64,000 nucleotides of DNA from Pelagibacterales bacterium SAG-MED47 (GTDB lineage: Bacteria; Pseudomonadota; Alphaproteobacteria; Pelagibacterales; Pelagibacteraceae), in the NCBI GenBank assembly GCA_014653355.1, contig JACWEO010000002.1:1-64000 (forward strand), given 5' to 3'. Within the stretch, counting starts at the first letter, position 1, and each line of letters opens with the position of its first letter. A model generated the notes under the pieces. It ran no database searches, had not been told where the DNA came from, and worked only from the letters and a program-made list of their open reading frames with translations. Made by a program: the position numbers and the translations under genes. This document shows, in pieces, positions 32,200 to 42,005 of the stretch.

Positions 32200-32893
32200 T
32201 ATATCTATTTTTAAAACCTATCTTTATATTAGTAAGAGAAAATTTATTTTATGTGTTGTTCAAATTAATGACCTTAAAGTAATTTATAAAAAAGAATTTT
32301 CTTTTCAAAGTGAATCAAATGAATTGGAATTCAATAAATTACAGGAATTTCTTGATGATAATGTTCTTAAATTAGAAAAAACTTTAAAACATTTTATTGA
32401 GAATATTATTATTGTTCTTGATACCAGTGATTTTTTTTCTATTTATCTATCAGTTAAAAATAATAATAGAGGAAATGTTCTTAAATTAGAAAATTTATCT
32501 TATTCATTAAAAGATGCAAGATATCAATGTGAGAAAACCATAGAGAATAATAAATTGATTCATATGATTATTGAAAACTATCAAATAGATGATGAAAATT
32601 ACAATTTTTTACCTGAGAAATTAAATTGTAATAATTTTTCTTTAGATATTAAATTTACATGTCTTCCACTTGCTCTGATTAAAAGTTTTGAGAGTTCTTT
32701 AGAAAAATATCAAATTTCTATAAATCAAATTATTTGTGCTGATTACGTTAAAAAATTTTTCAAGGATAACACTGATTTATTTGAAAAAGTAAGACAAATA
32801 ACTGAGGGTTGTAATCCAAATGAGGTGAAATTTTATAATAAAAACTTAAAGAATCATGGTTTTTTTGAAAAATTTTTCAATTTTTTTAGATAA
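32192..32893 (+). CDS. ftsA: Truncated/divergent FtsA-like protein (233 aa)
   Basis: Position between ftsQ and lpxC; pattern comparable to FtsA 1A-1C region (LSYSLKDARYQ...HMIIENYQIDDENY...LPLALIKSFESSLEKYQISINQII); C-terminal amphipathic FFEKFFNFFR. Confidence 0.55.
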   Translation: MDNISIFKTYLYISKRKFILCVVQINDLKVIYKKEFSFQSESNELEFNKLQEFLDDNVLKLEKTLKHFIENIIIVLDTSDFFSIYLSVKNNNRGNVLKLENLSYSLKDARYQCEKTIENNKLIHMIIENYQIDDENYNFLPEKLNCNNFSLDIKFTCLPLALIKSFESSLEKYQISINQIICADYVKKFFKDNTDLFEKVRQITEGCNPNEVKFYNKNLKNHGFFEKFFNFFR

Positions 32894-32957
32894 ATCTGTA
32901 TTTTCTAGTAACAATTGTTGTTTTTGATTTTATTAATAAGAACATTAGAAGTTTATA

Positions 32958-33878
32958 GTGTCTGCGCTAAATCAAAAAACTGTAAGAAATACCATAAATT
33001 TTAATGGAGTTGGTCTTCATAGTGGTGAGTCTGTGAATTTAAATATCAAACCAGCTGAACCAAATTCTGGAATAGTTTTTAGAAGAATAGATTTAAGAAA
33101 TAACAATTTAGTATATCCTAGTTTTGAAAATGTCAGCAATACCTCTTTGAATACGACAATCACAAATGAGTATGGCGCAAAGGTTTCTACAATAGAACAT
33201 TTAATGGGTGCATTATTTGGCTTAGGAGTAGATAATGCTGTTATTGAAATAGATAACATCGAAGTTCCTATTTTAGATGGATCTGCAAAAGTATTCATAG
33301 AAAAAATCCTTTCAACTGGATTTGATATTAGTTCTTCGCCAATTAAGATAATTAAAATAAATAAAAAAATTGAATTTAAAGATGGTGAAAGAATGATTTC
33401 TATTGAACCATCAAAATTAAGTTTAGATATTGATTTTGAATTAAAATATGAAAATCCAGTTATAGGTAACCAAAGAAATAAGATAAATTTATATGAAGAT
33501 AATCTTGATGATATATTCAATTCAAGAACTTTTTGTCTATTTGAAGATATTGAAATAATAAAAAAAAAAGGTTTAGCTAAAGGTGGAAGCTTAGATAATG
33601 CTATAGTAGTTAAAGATAATAAAATTTTAAACGAAAACGGCCTTAGAAATAATAAAGAGTTTGTAAACCATAAAATCTTAGACTGCATTGGGGATCTTTA
33701 TACATCAGGATATAGAATGCTTGCTAAAGTTAAGTGTTCTCAAGGAGGACACTATCTTTCCAACGAATTATTAAGAAAACTGTTTAATAATAATGAAAAT
33801 TTTTCAATTTTAGAGATAAAAGAAAAGAATTTGCCACACACATACATCAAAAAAAATCTATTTAAATCAATAGCATAA
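32958..33878 (+). CDS. lpxC: UDP-3-O-acyl-GlcNAc deacetylase, GTG start
   Basis: QKTVRNTINFNGVGLHSGE, STIEHLMGALFGLGVDNAVIEID, EVPILDGSA, VNHKILDCIGDLYTSG. Confidence 0.97.
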   Translation: MSALNQKTVRNTINFNGVGLHSGESVNLNIKPAEPNSGIVFRRIDLRNNNLVYPSFENVSNTSLNTTITNEYGAKVSTIEHLMGALFGLGVDNAVIEIDNIEVPILDGSAKVFIEKILSTGFDISSSPIKIIKINKKIEFKDGERMISIEPSKLSLDIDFELKYENPVIGNQRNKINLYEDNLDDIFNSRTFCLFEDIEIIKKKGLAKGGSLDNAIVVKDNKILNENGLRNNKEFVNHKILDCIGDLYTSGYRMLAKVKCSQGGHYLSNELLRKLFNNNENFSILEIKEKNLPHTYIKKNLFKSIA

Positions 33879-33906
33879 AATTTTTTTTAAACTAATAATA
33901 GAGATT

Positions 33907-34740
33907 ATGAAACATTTTTTCACTATTATATTTTTAATATTCATTTTAAGTAGTTGTGGAGATAAACAAGAAAAAAAAATCGTTCTTGACAGTACTGATT
34001 TAGAAGAGCAAATGATCGAAGCTTATAATGAAGGATTAAAAGCTCTAGAAGAAGGAGATGTTTTATTCGCAGCAAAAAATTTTAATATAGTTGAAAATAT
34101 ATATCCCCAATCTATTTGGGCACCAAGATCTGTTTTAATGGCGGCTTACTCATATTATTCTCAAGATTATTATGGTGATGCAATTTTTGAATTAAATAGA
34201 TTTTTAAGAAATTATCCTTCAAATGAGAATTATCCTTATGCTTACTTTTTACTTGCAACCTGTTATTATGAAACAATCAAAGATGAAAAAAAAGATCTAT
34301 CTTCTTTATTAAGTTCTAAGGAATATTTTCAAATAGTTTTAAATGAGTACCCAAATACAGACTTTTCTTTAGATGCAAAATTTAAACTTGCTTTAATTAA
34401 TAGTGTTCTTGCTTCTAAAGAACTTTATGTTGGAAAATATTACTTATCTAGAAAAAAATGGATCCCAGCAATGAATAGATTCAAAAGCATAATTAATGAT
34501 TATGAAGATACCGAATATGTTGAAGAAGCATTACATAGATTAGTAGAAATTAATTATTATTTAGGTCTAGAAAATGAGGCAAAAAAATACGCTATTTTAT
34601 TGGGCTACAATTATCAAAGTAGTCAATGGTATAAAGAATCATATAAAGTTTTTAATAAAAAATATGAGGATCCAATAATCAAAATTAAAAAAGATAAACA
34701 AAACTTTATTTTGAAAAAATTTAAAAATCTTTTTAAGTAG
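33907..34740 (+). CDS. bamD: Outer-membrane assembly lipoprotein BamD
   Basis: Lipobox LSSCG, TPR-like YNEGLKALEEGDVLFAAKNF, after lpxC. Confidence 0.93.
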   Translation: MKHFFTIIFLIFILSSCGDKQEKKIVLDSTDLEEQMIEAYNEGLKALEEGDVLFAAKNFNIVENIYPQSIWAPRSVLMAAYSYYSQDYYGDAIFELNRFLRNYPSNENYPYAYFLLATCYYETIKDEKKDLSSLLSSKEYFQIVLNEYPNTDFSLDAKFKLALINSVLASKELYVGKYYLSRKKWIPAMNRFKSIINDYEDTEYVEEALHRLVEINYYLGLENEAKKYAILLGYNYQSSQWYKESYKVFNKKYEDPIIKIKKDKQNFILKKFKNLFK

Positions 34741-36771
34741 ATGGAGCTAGAAAAAATAAAAAAAAAGTATAAGAAAAAGATTAAAGAAATTTTAACTTAT
34801 AATGAGAATTATTATGATAAAAATGATCCACTAATCTCAGATAAAAAATATGATATTTTAAAAAAAGAGATTTTCGAGCTTGAAAAGAAATATGACTTTC
34901 TCACAGATGAAAATTCACCTTCAAAAATAGTTGGTTTTAGACCTTCCAAAAATTTTAGAAAAATCAAACATAAAGTTCCCATGCTTTCATTATCAAACGC
35001 TTTTGATGAAAATGACTTAATAAATTTTGAAAAAAGGATAAGTAATTTCTTAGATAAAAGTAACAATTTTAAGATTGAGTATAGTGCGGAACCTAAAATA
35101 GATGGAATCTCAGCATCTCTAATTTATAGGGGTGGAAAATTCGAAACTGGTTTATCCAGAGGGGATGGGAAAGAAGGTGAAGATATTACTGAGAATTTAA
35201 AAACAATAAAAGATATACCAGAAAAAATTTTAGGAACAAATTTCCCACAAGAAATTGATATTAGAGGAGAAGTATTTATTCAAAATTCTGATTTCAAAAA
35301 AATTTCTGATAAGTTTGCTAATCCCAGAAATGCAGCTTCTGGTTCATTACGTCAAAAAAATCCTAATGAAACAAAAAAAATTCCGCTTAAATTTATAGCC
35401 TATACGTTTGGACATGAGAAAAATATGAAGATTAAAACACAAGGTGAATATCTTAAAAATTTAAGTAAATGGGGTTTTAAAATAAACCCTTTAAATAAGA
35501 TTATTGTAGGTGTTAAAAATTTGTTAGAAAATTATAAAAATATAGAGCAGAAAAGAGACAGCTTAGACTTTGATATAGATGGCATTGTTTACAAAGTTAA
35601 TAATTTCGATCTACAAAAAAGATTAGGCAATGTTGCTAATGCACCTCGATGGGCTATAGCACATAAATTCTCAGCGAACAGCGGTATATCACAAATCTTA
35701 AATATAGAAATTCAAATAGGGAGAACCGGCGCCCTGACACCTGTAGCTAAAATAAAACCTATTAATATTGGTGGTGTTTTAGTTTCAAACGCCACTTTGC
35801 ACAATGAAGAAGAAATAATTCGTAAAGATATAAGAATTGGAGATTCTGTTGTAGTTGAAAGAGCAGGAGATGTTATTCCTCATGTAGTTTCTGTTAATAT
35901 AGATAAAAGAAAGTCTGATTTAAAAAAATTTACCTTTCCTACAAAATGTCCTTCATGTGGATCTGATACAATAAAAGAATTCAATTTAATAACAAAAAAA
36001 GAAGATGCGGTAAGAAGATGTTCCAGTGAAGGTTACGAGTGTGAAAAAATCTCAATTGAAAAAATTAAACACTTTGTTTCAAAAGATGCTTTCAATATAG
36101 AAGGATTTGGAAAAAAAATAGTAGAAAATTTTAGGAACTTAAATTTAATTAAATTACCTCAAGACATTTTCACACTAGATTATGATAAAATTGAAAAAAT
36201 GGATGGATGGGGGTCTCAGTCTGTTTCAAATTTAAAATATTCTATTGAATTGCGTAAAAATATATCATTAGAAAGGTTTATTTATGCTCTTGGGATAAGA
36301 CACATAGGTCTTGAAAATGCAAAACTTATATCCAAACACCTTAAAAATAAAAAAAAATTCTTAGAATTATCAAAAGTTGATAATTTAGATGAATTATTAA
36401 ATATTGATGGGATTGGGGAAACTCAAATTAAATCGATTAAGAATTTTTTTAACAATAGTACTAATCTCAAAGTCTTAAATAACCTTCAAAAAATTTTGTC
36501 AATAAAGGATGCTGTTGAATTCAAAAAAAATGGACTGCTTAAAGATAAAACATTTATGCTTACTGGAAAGCTCGAAGGAATAAGTAGAGCTGAAGCAAAG
36601 TCTTTAATCGAACAAAATTCTGGATCGATCATTAGCAATATTTCCAAAAAACTAGATTATTTAATTGTTGGAAAAAAACCTACTAAAAGGAAAGTTAACA
36701 CTGCTAAAGAACTTCAAATTAAAATATTAAGTCAAGTTGATTGGTTTAAAATGTTAAATAAAAGAAGCTAG
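34741..36771 (+). CDS. ligA: NAD-dependent DNA ligase
   Basis: EPKIDGISASLIYRGG, RGEVFI, zinc finger CPSCG...CSSEGYEC, HhH and BRCT domains. Confidence 0.97.
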   Translation: MELEKIKKKYKKKIKEILTYNENYYDKNDPLISDKKYDILKKEIFELEKKYDFLTDENSPSKIVGFRPSKNFRKIKHKVPMLSLSNAFDENDLINFEKRISNFLDKSNNFKIEYSAEPKIDGISASLIYRGGKFETGLSRGDGKEGEDITENLKTIKDIPEKILGTNFPQEIDIRGEVFIQNSDFKKISDKFANPRNAASGSLRQKNPNETKKIPLKFIAYTFGHEKNMKIKTQGEYLKNLSKWGFKINPLNKIIVGVKNLLENYKNIEQKRDSLDFDIDGIVYKVNNFDLQKRLGNVANAPRWAIAHKFSANSGISQILNIEIQIGRTGALTPVAKIKPINIGGVLVSNATLHNEEEIIRKDIRIGDSVVVERAGDVIPHVVSVNIDKRKSDLKKFTFPTKCPSCGSDTIKEFNLITKKEDAVRRCSSEGYECEKISIEKIKHFVSKDAFNIEGFGKKIVENFRNLNLIKLPQDIFTLDYDKIEKMDGWGSQSVSNLKYSIELRKNISLERFIYALGIRHIGLENAKLISKHLKNKKKFLELSKVDNLDELLNIDGIGETQIKSIKNFFNNSTNLKVLNNLQKILSIKDAVEFKKNGLLKDKTFMLTGKLEGISRAEAKSLIEQNSGSIISNISKKLDYLIVGKKPTKRKVNTAKELQIKILSQVDWFKMLNKRS

Positions 36772-38451
36772 CCATTTTCTCTCATTTTTACTTAAAAAAC
36801 TTGATAGTTTTGAGTAAACTTCAAGGTGATATTTAAATAAATAATCTTTCTCTTTTTTTTGTAATTTTTTAAAATTTATCAATTCCTTATCTATTGGAGC
36901 AAATGTAAGGTTTTCAAAAAATAATCTATTATTAGATTTTTTAATATAAATAAGATTTTCAATCCTTATTCCAAATAACCCTTTTTTATAAAATCCAGGC
37001 TCATTACTAAGCACCATCCCTTCTCTAAATCTTATTTGATTATATTTTGATATTGATTGAGGACCTTCATGCACGTTTAAAAAGAAACCTACCCCATGAC
37101 CAGTTCCATGCTGATAATCTAGTCCGCTCCTAAGAAGATGTTTTCTTGCCAATTTATCCAACAATTTCCCATTGGAATATTTTTTAAGATTAGCTGTAAC
37201 AACTGCAATATGACCTTTCAAAACTTTTGTAAAAATATCTTTTACGTAATTTTTTGGTTTAGTAAAACAAATTGTTCTAGTAACGTCAGTGGTTCCGTAT
37301 TTATATTGACCCCCTGAATCACATAAAAAAATATCATCTTTTTTTATTTCCTTAGATTTCAATTTATTAGCTTTATAGTGGACTATGGCTCCATTTTTAC
37401 CAGACCCCGCAATCGTATTAAAACTTGGAAATAAATAACTCTTATTTTTTTTTCTAAAATTTTCTAATTTTGTCTGAGCTTGAAATTCATTAATTCTTTT
37501 CTTATTTATTTTTTTCATCCAATACAAAAATTTTGTCAAAGCTATTCCATCTAATATATGGCTATTTATCATATTCTTAATTTCAAATTTATTCTTCAAT
37601 GACTTCATTGAATAAATTGGATCTTGTTTATGAGAAATTGAGAATCTTTTTTTAAGGATATTTTCATAAAATAGTGAACAACTTTTACTATCAACTATAA
37701 TTCTACCTTTATTTAATTTATTTAAAAATAAACTGAAATTCTTAGGATTAATAAGGTTTGTTTTTTTTATTTTCTTTTCTTTTATTAAATTTTTTGCTTT
37801 ATTTCTTTCAGTAATTAAAAATATTTCATTTTTACTACTTATCAATAATCTACAATTTGGTATTGGGCTATTAGGATTATCATATCCTCTGATGTTTAAA
37901 AGCCAAGCAACATTTTCAGGAGCAGAGACAAACAAGTAATTTGATTTAAGTTTTTTAATTAAATTTATAATCTTTTTAATTTTAATCAAATATCCCTCAC
38001 CAACAATATCTTTATCTAAAGAAAAAAAAGGCCTAGATTGTAATTGATAGTTGTTATGAATTGAATCAATGAGATTTAATTTAATATCTTTAATTTTATT
38101 AAATTTTGAAAAAAACCTTTTAATTTGCTCAGATGTAAAAAGATTTGGATCTAAACCAATCACTAGGTTTTTGAATAAACTACAGTTAATTATTTTATCT
38201 AAGCTAATTATTTTAAATTGTTTACCAGACTCCAATTGCGCCTGAATTGTATATCTTCCATCTACAAACAAATAATTTTTTTTTTTAAGAATTATAGCAA
38301 TACCTGCAGAACCAGAAAAATTTGAAATAGTTTTAAGTCTATCTTTTTGAGAGTACTCTGAAAAGAACTCATCATTTTTTGGAATAACATAACCATCTAT
38401 CCCAAATTTAATAAAAATACTTCTTAATCGCCTTATTTTTTCACTTATCAT
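36754..38451 (-). CDS. Xaa-Pro aminopeptidase (M24B)
   Basis: LCDSGGQYKYGTTDVTRTI, HGTGHGVGFFLNVHEGPQ, MVLSNEPGFY. Confidence 0.95.
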   Translation of the reverse strand: MISEKIRRLRSIFIKFGIDGYVIPKNDEFFSEYSQKDRLKTISNFSGSAGIAIILKKKNYLFVDGRYTIQAQLESGKQFKIISLDKIINCSLFKNLVIGLDPNLFTSEQIKRFFSKFNKIKDIKLNLIDSIHNNYQLQSRPFFSLDKDIVGEGYLIKIKKIINLIKKLKSNYLFVSAPENVAWLLNIRGYDNPNSPIPNCRLLISSKNEIFLITERNKAKNLIKEKKIKKTNLINPKNFSLFLNKLNKGRIIVDSKSCSLFYENILKKRFSISHKQDPIYSMKSLKNKFEIKNMINSHILDGIALTKFLYWMKKINKKRINEFQAQTKLENFRKKNKSYLFPSFNTIAGSGKNGAIVHYKANKLKSKEIKKDDIFLCDSGGQYKYGTTDVTRTICFTKPKNYVKDIFTKVLKGHIAVVTANLKKYSNGKLLDKLARKHLLRSGLDYQHGTGHGVGFFLNVHEGPQSISKYNQIRFREGMVLSNEPGFYKKGLFGIRIENLIYIKKSNNRLFFENLTFAPIDKELINFKKLQKKEKDYLFKYHLEVYSKLSSFLSKNERKWLASFI

Positions 38452-40481
38452 TTAATTCTTTTTTGATATCTTATCCATCCGGGGCTTTTAAAATTATCAT
38501 TATCATCTAAGTCTTGATTAAAATCAAAATCTTCCTCATTATTATTTGTCTCATCAAAAAAAGAATTCTTTTCTAAGCAATCTTCAGGTAGTTCGTCGAT
38601 AAATCTTGATGCCATACTATCAATCCAATCACCTTGATAAAATCTATTCATAGAAAAAGAAATAATAGCTTTTTCCTTAGCTCTAGTAATTCCAACATAG
38701 GCTAATCTTCTTTCCTCCTCCAAACCATTTTGGCCCTTTTCTTCAATAGATTTTTGGTGTGGAAAAAGTCCTTCTTCCCAACCAGGCAGAAATACAGCTT
38801 CAAACTCTAATCCTTTTGATGCATGCATTGTCATCATATTCACTTTTTGACCATCCCAATCCTGATCAATTGAGGTTGCTAATGCAACATGTTCTAAAAA
38901 ACTTTCTAAATTATCAAATTCTTTCATAGCACTTAATAACTCTTTTATATTTTCTAATCTGTTTTCATTTTCAAGATCTTTTTTATTTTTAAGCATTGCT
39001 GAATAACCAGACTCATCTAAAATTGTCTGGAGTAACTTTACATGATTAATTTTTTTATTATTCAATTCATTTCGCCATTTTTTAAGAAGGTCTAAAAAAA
39101 TTGTTAGACCTATTTTAGCTTTTGGTCTAATTAAATTTACTTCTATCATTTTTCTTGATGCATTCTCTAAACTCAAAAAGTTTTTTTTTGAATATTCGTG
39201 CACTGATTTTAGAGTACTATTACCGATCGAACGTTTGGGGTTATTAACAATTCTTTCAAAAGCTAAATCATCTTTCTCTTGATAAATTAATCTTAAGTAA
39301 CTAACACAATCTTTAATTTCTGATCTTTCATAGAATTTAGTACCTCCTAGTATTCTATAGGGAATTCCAATTTTTAAAAATCTTTCTTCAAATTCTCTTG
39401 TTTGAAATATAGCCCTAACGAGAATAGCAATATTATTTAAAGAGTATTTTTTTTTAATTTTTTCTATTTCATCTGAAATTCCAATAGCTTCATCTTTGCC
39501 ATTTTTAAAACAATTTAATTTTATTAAATCGCCATCTTCCATTGATGTTTTTAGAGTTTTTCCTACCCTATTTTGATTATGAGAAATTAATTTTGATGCC
39601 ACAGAAAGAATATTCTGCGTAGATCTGTAGTTTTCTTCTAATCTTATTATTTTAGTATTTTCAAATTCTTTATCAAAATCTAAAAAATTTTTAATTTCTG
39701 CACCTCTCCAGCTATAAATAGATTGGTCGTCATCCCCTACACAGCAAATATTTTTATTTTTTTCAGTTAATAAATTAAGCCATTTATTTTGTATGTAATT
39801 AGTGTCTTGGTATTCATCAACTAGAACATATTTGAAATTTTTAGAATAAATTTCCCTTATATCCGGATTGCTTTCCAAAACTTTTACCGCATGTAAAATC
39901 AAGTCTCCAAAATCACACGTATTAAGGTCTATTAACTTTTGCTGATATATTTTATAAACTGGTAAAATATTTTTCTCATAAATATCTTTTTGATTGATAT
40001 TTACTTCATCAGGATAAAAACCTTTATTTTTCCATCGATCAATAACTGCAAGAATATATCTCGGAACTAATTGTTTAACATCAATATTTTCTGCTTTACA
40101 AATATTTTTAATCAATCTTATTTGATCATCAGTATCTATAATTGTAAAGTTTGAATTTAGTCTTACTGCTGTTGCATGTTTTCTTAAAAGTTTTGCACAA
40201 ATTGAATGAAAGGTTCCTAGCCAAGACAAACCAACTGCTCCAGAGCCAATAATTTTACTCACTCTGTTTTGCATTTCCTTAGCAGCCTTATTTGTAAATG
40301 TAACAGCTAAAATTTGATTAGGAAAAGCTTTCTTTTCTTTAATAATATTAGCAATCCTAGTTGTAAGGACCTTTGTTTTTCCAGATCCCGCTCCAGCGAC
40401 TATTAATAAAGGCCCATCAAGATGCAATACAGCTTCTTTTTGAGCATTATTTAAATTTTTTAAAAATTCAGAGTTTACCAT
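38448..40481 (-). CDS. uvrD: UvrD/Rep-family superfamily 1 DNA helicase
   Basis: VAGAGSGKTKVLTTRI, VDEYQDTNYIQ, GDDDQSIYSWRGAE, MTMHASKGLEFEAVF. Confidence 0.95.
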   Translation of the reverse strand: MVNSEFLKNLNNAQKEAVLHLDGPLLIVAGAGSGKTKVLTTRIANIIKEKKAFPNQILAVTFTNKAAKEMQNRVSKIIGSGAVGLSWLGTFHSICAKLLRKHATAVRLNSNFTIIDTDDQIRLIKNICKAENIDVKQLVPRYILAVIDRWKNKGFYPDEVNINQKDIYEKNILPVYKIYQQKLIDLNTCDFGDLILHAVKVLESNPDIREIYSKNFKYVLVDEYQDTNYIQNKWLNLLTEKNKNICCVGDDDQSIYSWRGAEIKNFLDFDKEFENTKIIRLEENYRSTQNILSVASKLISHNQNRVGKTLKTSMEDGDLIKLNCFKNGKDEAIGISDEIEKIKKKYSLNNIAILVRAIFQTREFEERFLKIGIPYRILGGTKFYERSEIKDCVSYLRLIYQEKDDLAFERIVNNPKRSIGNSTLKSVHEYSKKNFLSLENASRKMIEVNLIRPKAKIGLTIFLDLLKKWRNELNNKKINHVKLLQTILDESGYSAMLKNKKDLENENRLENIKELLSAMKEFDNLESFLEHVALATSIDQDWDGQKVNMMTMHASKGLEFEAVFLPGWEEGLFPHQKSIEEKGQNGLEEERRLAYVGITRAKEKAIISFSMNRFYQGDWIDSMASRFIDELPEDCLEKNSFFDETNNNEEDFDFNQDLDDNDNFKSPGWIRYQKRIK

Positions 40482-40514
40482 TTTAAATATTTAATTATAA
40501 GTTGTTGAGGTTTT

Positions 40515-42005
40515 ATGCCAAAACAAAATTTATTTACAAAAAAACTTAAAAAACAATTTTTATCAATAAATGATTCAATAGAAAGCTATTTTAATAAAAT
40601 AAGGTATTTAAAATCTAATTATAAAAAGTTTGAATTAATTAAGAATTATAAAGCCTTTTTAATAATTGGTATTATTTTTATTCTAATTATATCTTACTTT
40701 TTATTACCGATTTTTTATAACAAAAATTTAATTAAGGCCCAAATAGAGAATCAAATTTCTAAAAAGTATAATATAGATATTAAAATTAACAATAAGTTAA
40801 GTTATGGCTTGTTCCCTAAACCTCATTTTATTACAAATAACTCCACTATCTTTAGAAAAAATAATGATATAGCACAAATTAAAAAATTTAAAATATTTAT
40901 ATCTATCAATAATTTTTTTAAAATAAACAATTTAGAAGTAAAAGATTTATTATTAAAAAAAACAGAATTTTCAATTAATAAAGATGATTTAATATTTTTT
41001 GTGAATCTTTTAAATACAGAACCAAATGAGAATAAAATAGTTATTAAAGATAGTAGATTATTTTTTAAAGGTAATAATCAAGAACTTCTATTTATTAATA
41101 AAATTAAAAAACATCAATTTTATTATAACTCTAAAAATTTATTTAATGGACTTTTATCCTATAACGAAATTTTTAATACACCCTTTAAGTTAGTTATTGA
41201 AAATGATAAATTCAATAAAAAAATATATTCCAAATTTAGGTCAAAAAAAATTAGATTATCAATTGAGAATATAATAAAATATGATGATAAAATTAAAGAT
41301 GGATCAATTAATATAACATTGATTAATAAGGTAATTTCGTTTGATTATCAGATAAGCAATAATTCATTAATTTTTAAATCAGATGATATCAAAAATAATT
41401 TCCAAGGTCAGATGGATTTTAAACCATTTTATTTATACGCGAATTTTAATTATGATGGATTAAGCCCCAAAAAGGTATTTAGTTACGACTCTATAATTTT
41501 TGATTTAATAAAATCAGAAATTTTTAGTAATTCCAATTTAAATATTAATCTTAACTTAAATGTTAAAGATATTGTAAATATAGATGAATTAAAAAATTTG
41601 AAATTAAAGATTGCTATCGAAGAGGGAAATATTGATCTTTCAGACTCAAGTATCAATTGGAAAAATGATTTGAAAATTTATCTAAAGGATGGCCTAATAA
41701 GTTATAATAATGAAAGTATTAATTTAGTAGGAAAAGTTAATCTACAAATTAAAGATTTAGATAATTTTTATAGATCTTTTCAGATTAAAAAAGATTTGAG
41801 AAAAAAAATAACTGAAATTCAATTTGATATTAATTATAATTTTACAAGTAAGGATGTTAGTTTTTATAATGTCAGAATTGATAATAAATTAGATACTAAT
41901 TTAGAAAATTTTATAAATAAATTTAATTCTCAAAAAGATAGAGGGTTTAATAAGATCACTTTCAAAAATTTTATTAGAAAATTTTTTAAAGCTTATTCAG
42001 GATAA
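40515..42005 (+). CDS. AsmA-like protein
   Basis: Single N-terminal TM followed by AsmA-type IENQISKKYNIDIKINNKLSYGLFPKPHF and beta-rich body. Confidence 0.65.
   Translation: MPKQNLFTKKLKKQFLSINDSIESYFNKIRYLKSNYKKFELIKNYKAFLIIGIIFILIISYFLLPIFYNKNLIKAQIENQISKKYNIDIKINNKLSYGLFPKPHFITNNSTIFRKNNDIAQIKKFKIFISINNFFKINNLEVKDLLLKKTEFSINKDDLIFFVNLLNTEPNENKIVIKDSRLFFKGNNQELLFINKIKKHQFYYNSKNLFNGLLSYNEIFNTPFKLVIENDKFNKKIYSKFRSKKIRLSIENIIKYDDKIKDGSINITLINKVISFDYQISNNSLIFKSDDIKNNFQGQMDFKPFYLYANFNYDGLSPKKVFSYDSIIFDLIKSEIFSNSNLNINLNLNVKDIVNIDELKNLKLKIAIEEGNIDLSDSSINWKNDLKIYLKDGLISYNNESINLVGKVNLQIKDLDNFYRSFQIKKDLRKKITEIQFDINYNFTSKDVSFYNVRIDNKLDTNLENFINKFNSQKDRGFNKITFKNFIRKFFKAYSG

Noticed and set aside
32362-32496. 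Repeated GTTCTTAAATTAGAAAA inside the mini-ftsA gene
   Set aside because: Two copies encoding VLKLE; plausible coincidence in AT-rich coding sequence, no further repeat structure
33017-33688. 223 aa minus-strand ORF
   Set aside because: Antisense within lpxC, no recognisable domain
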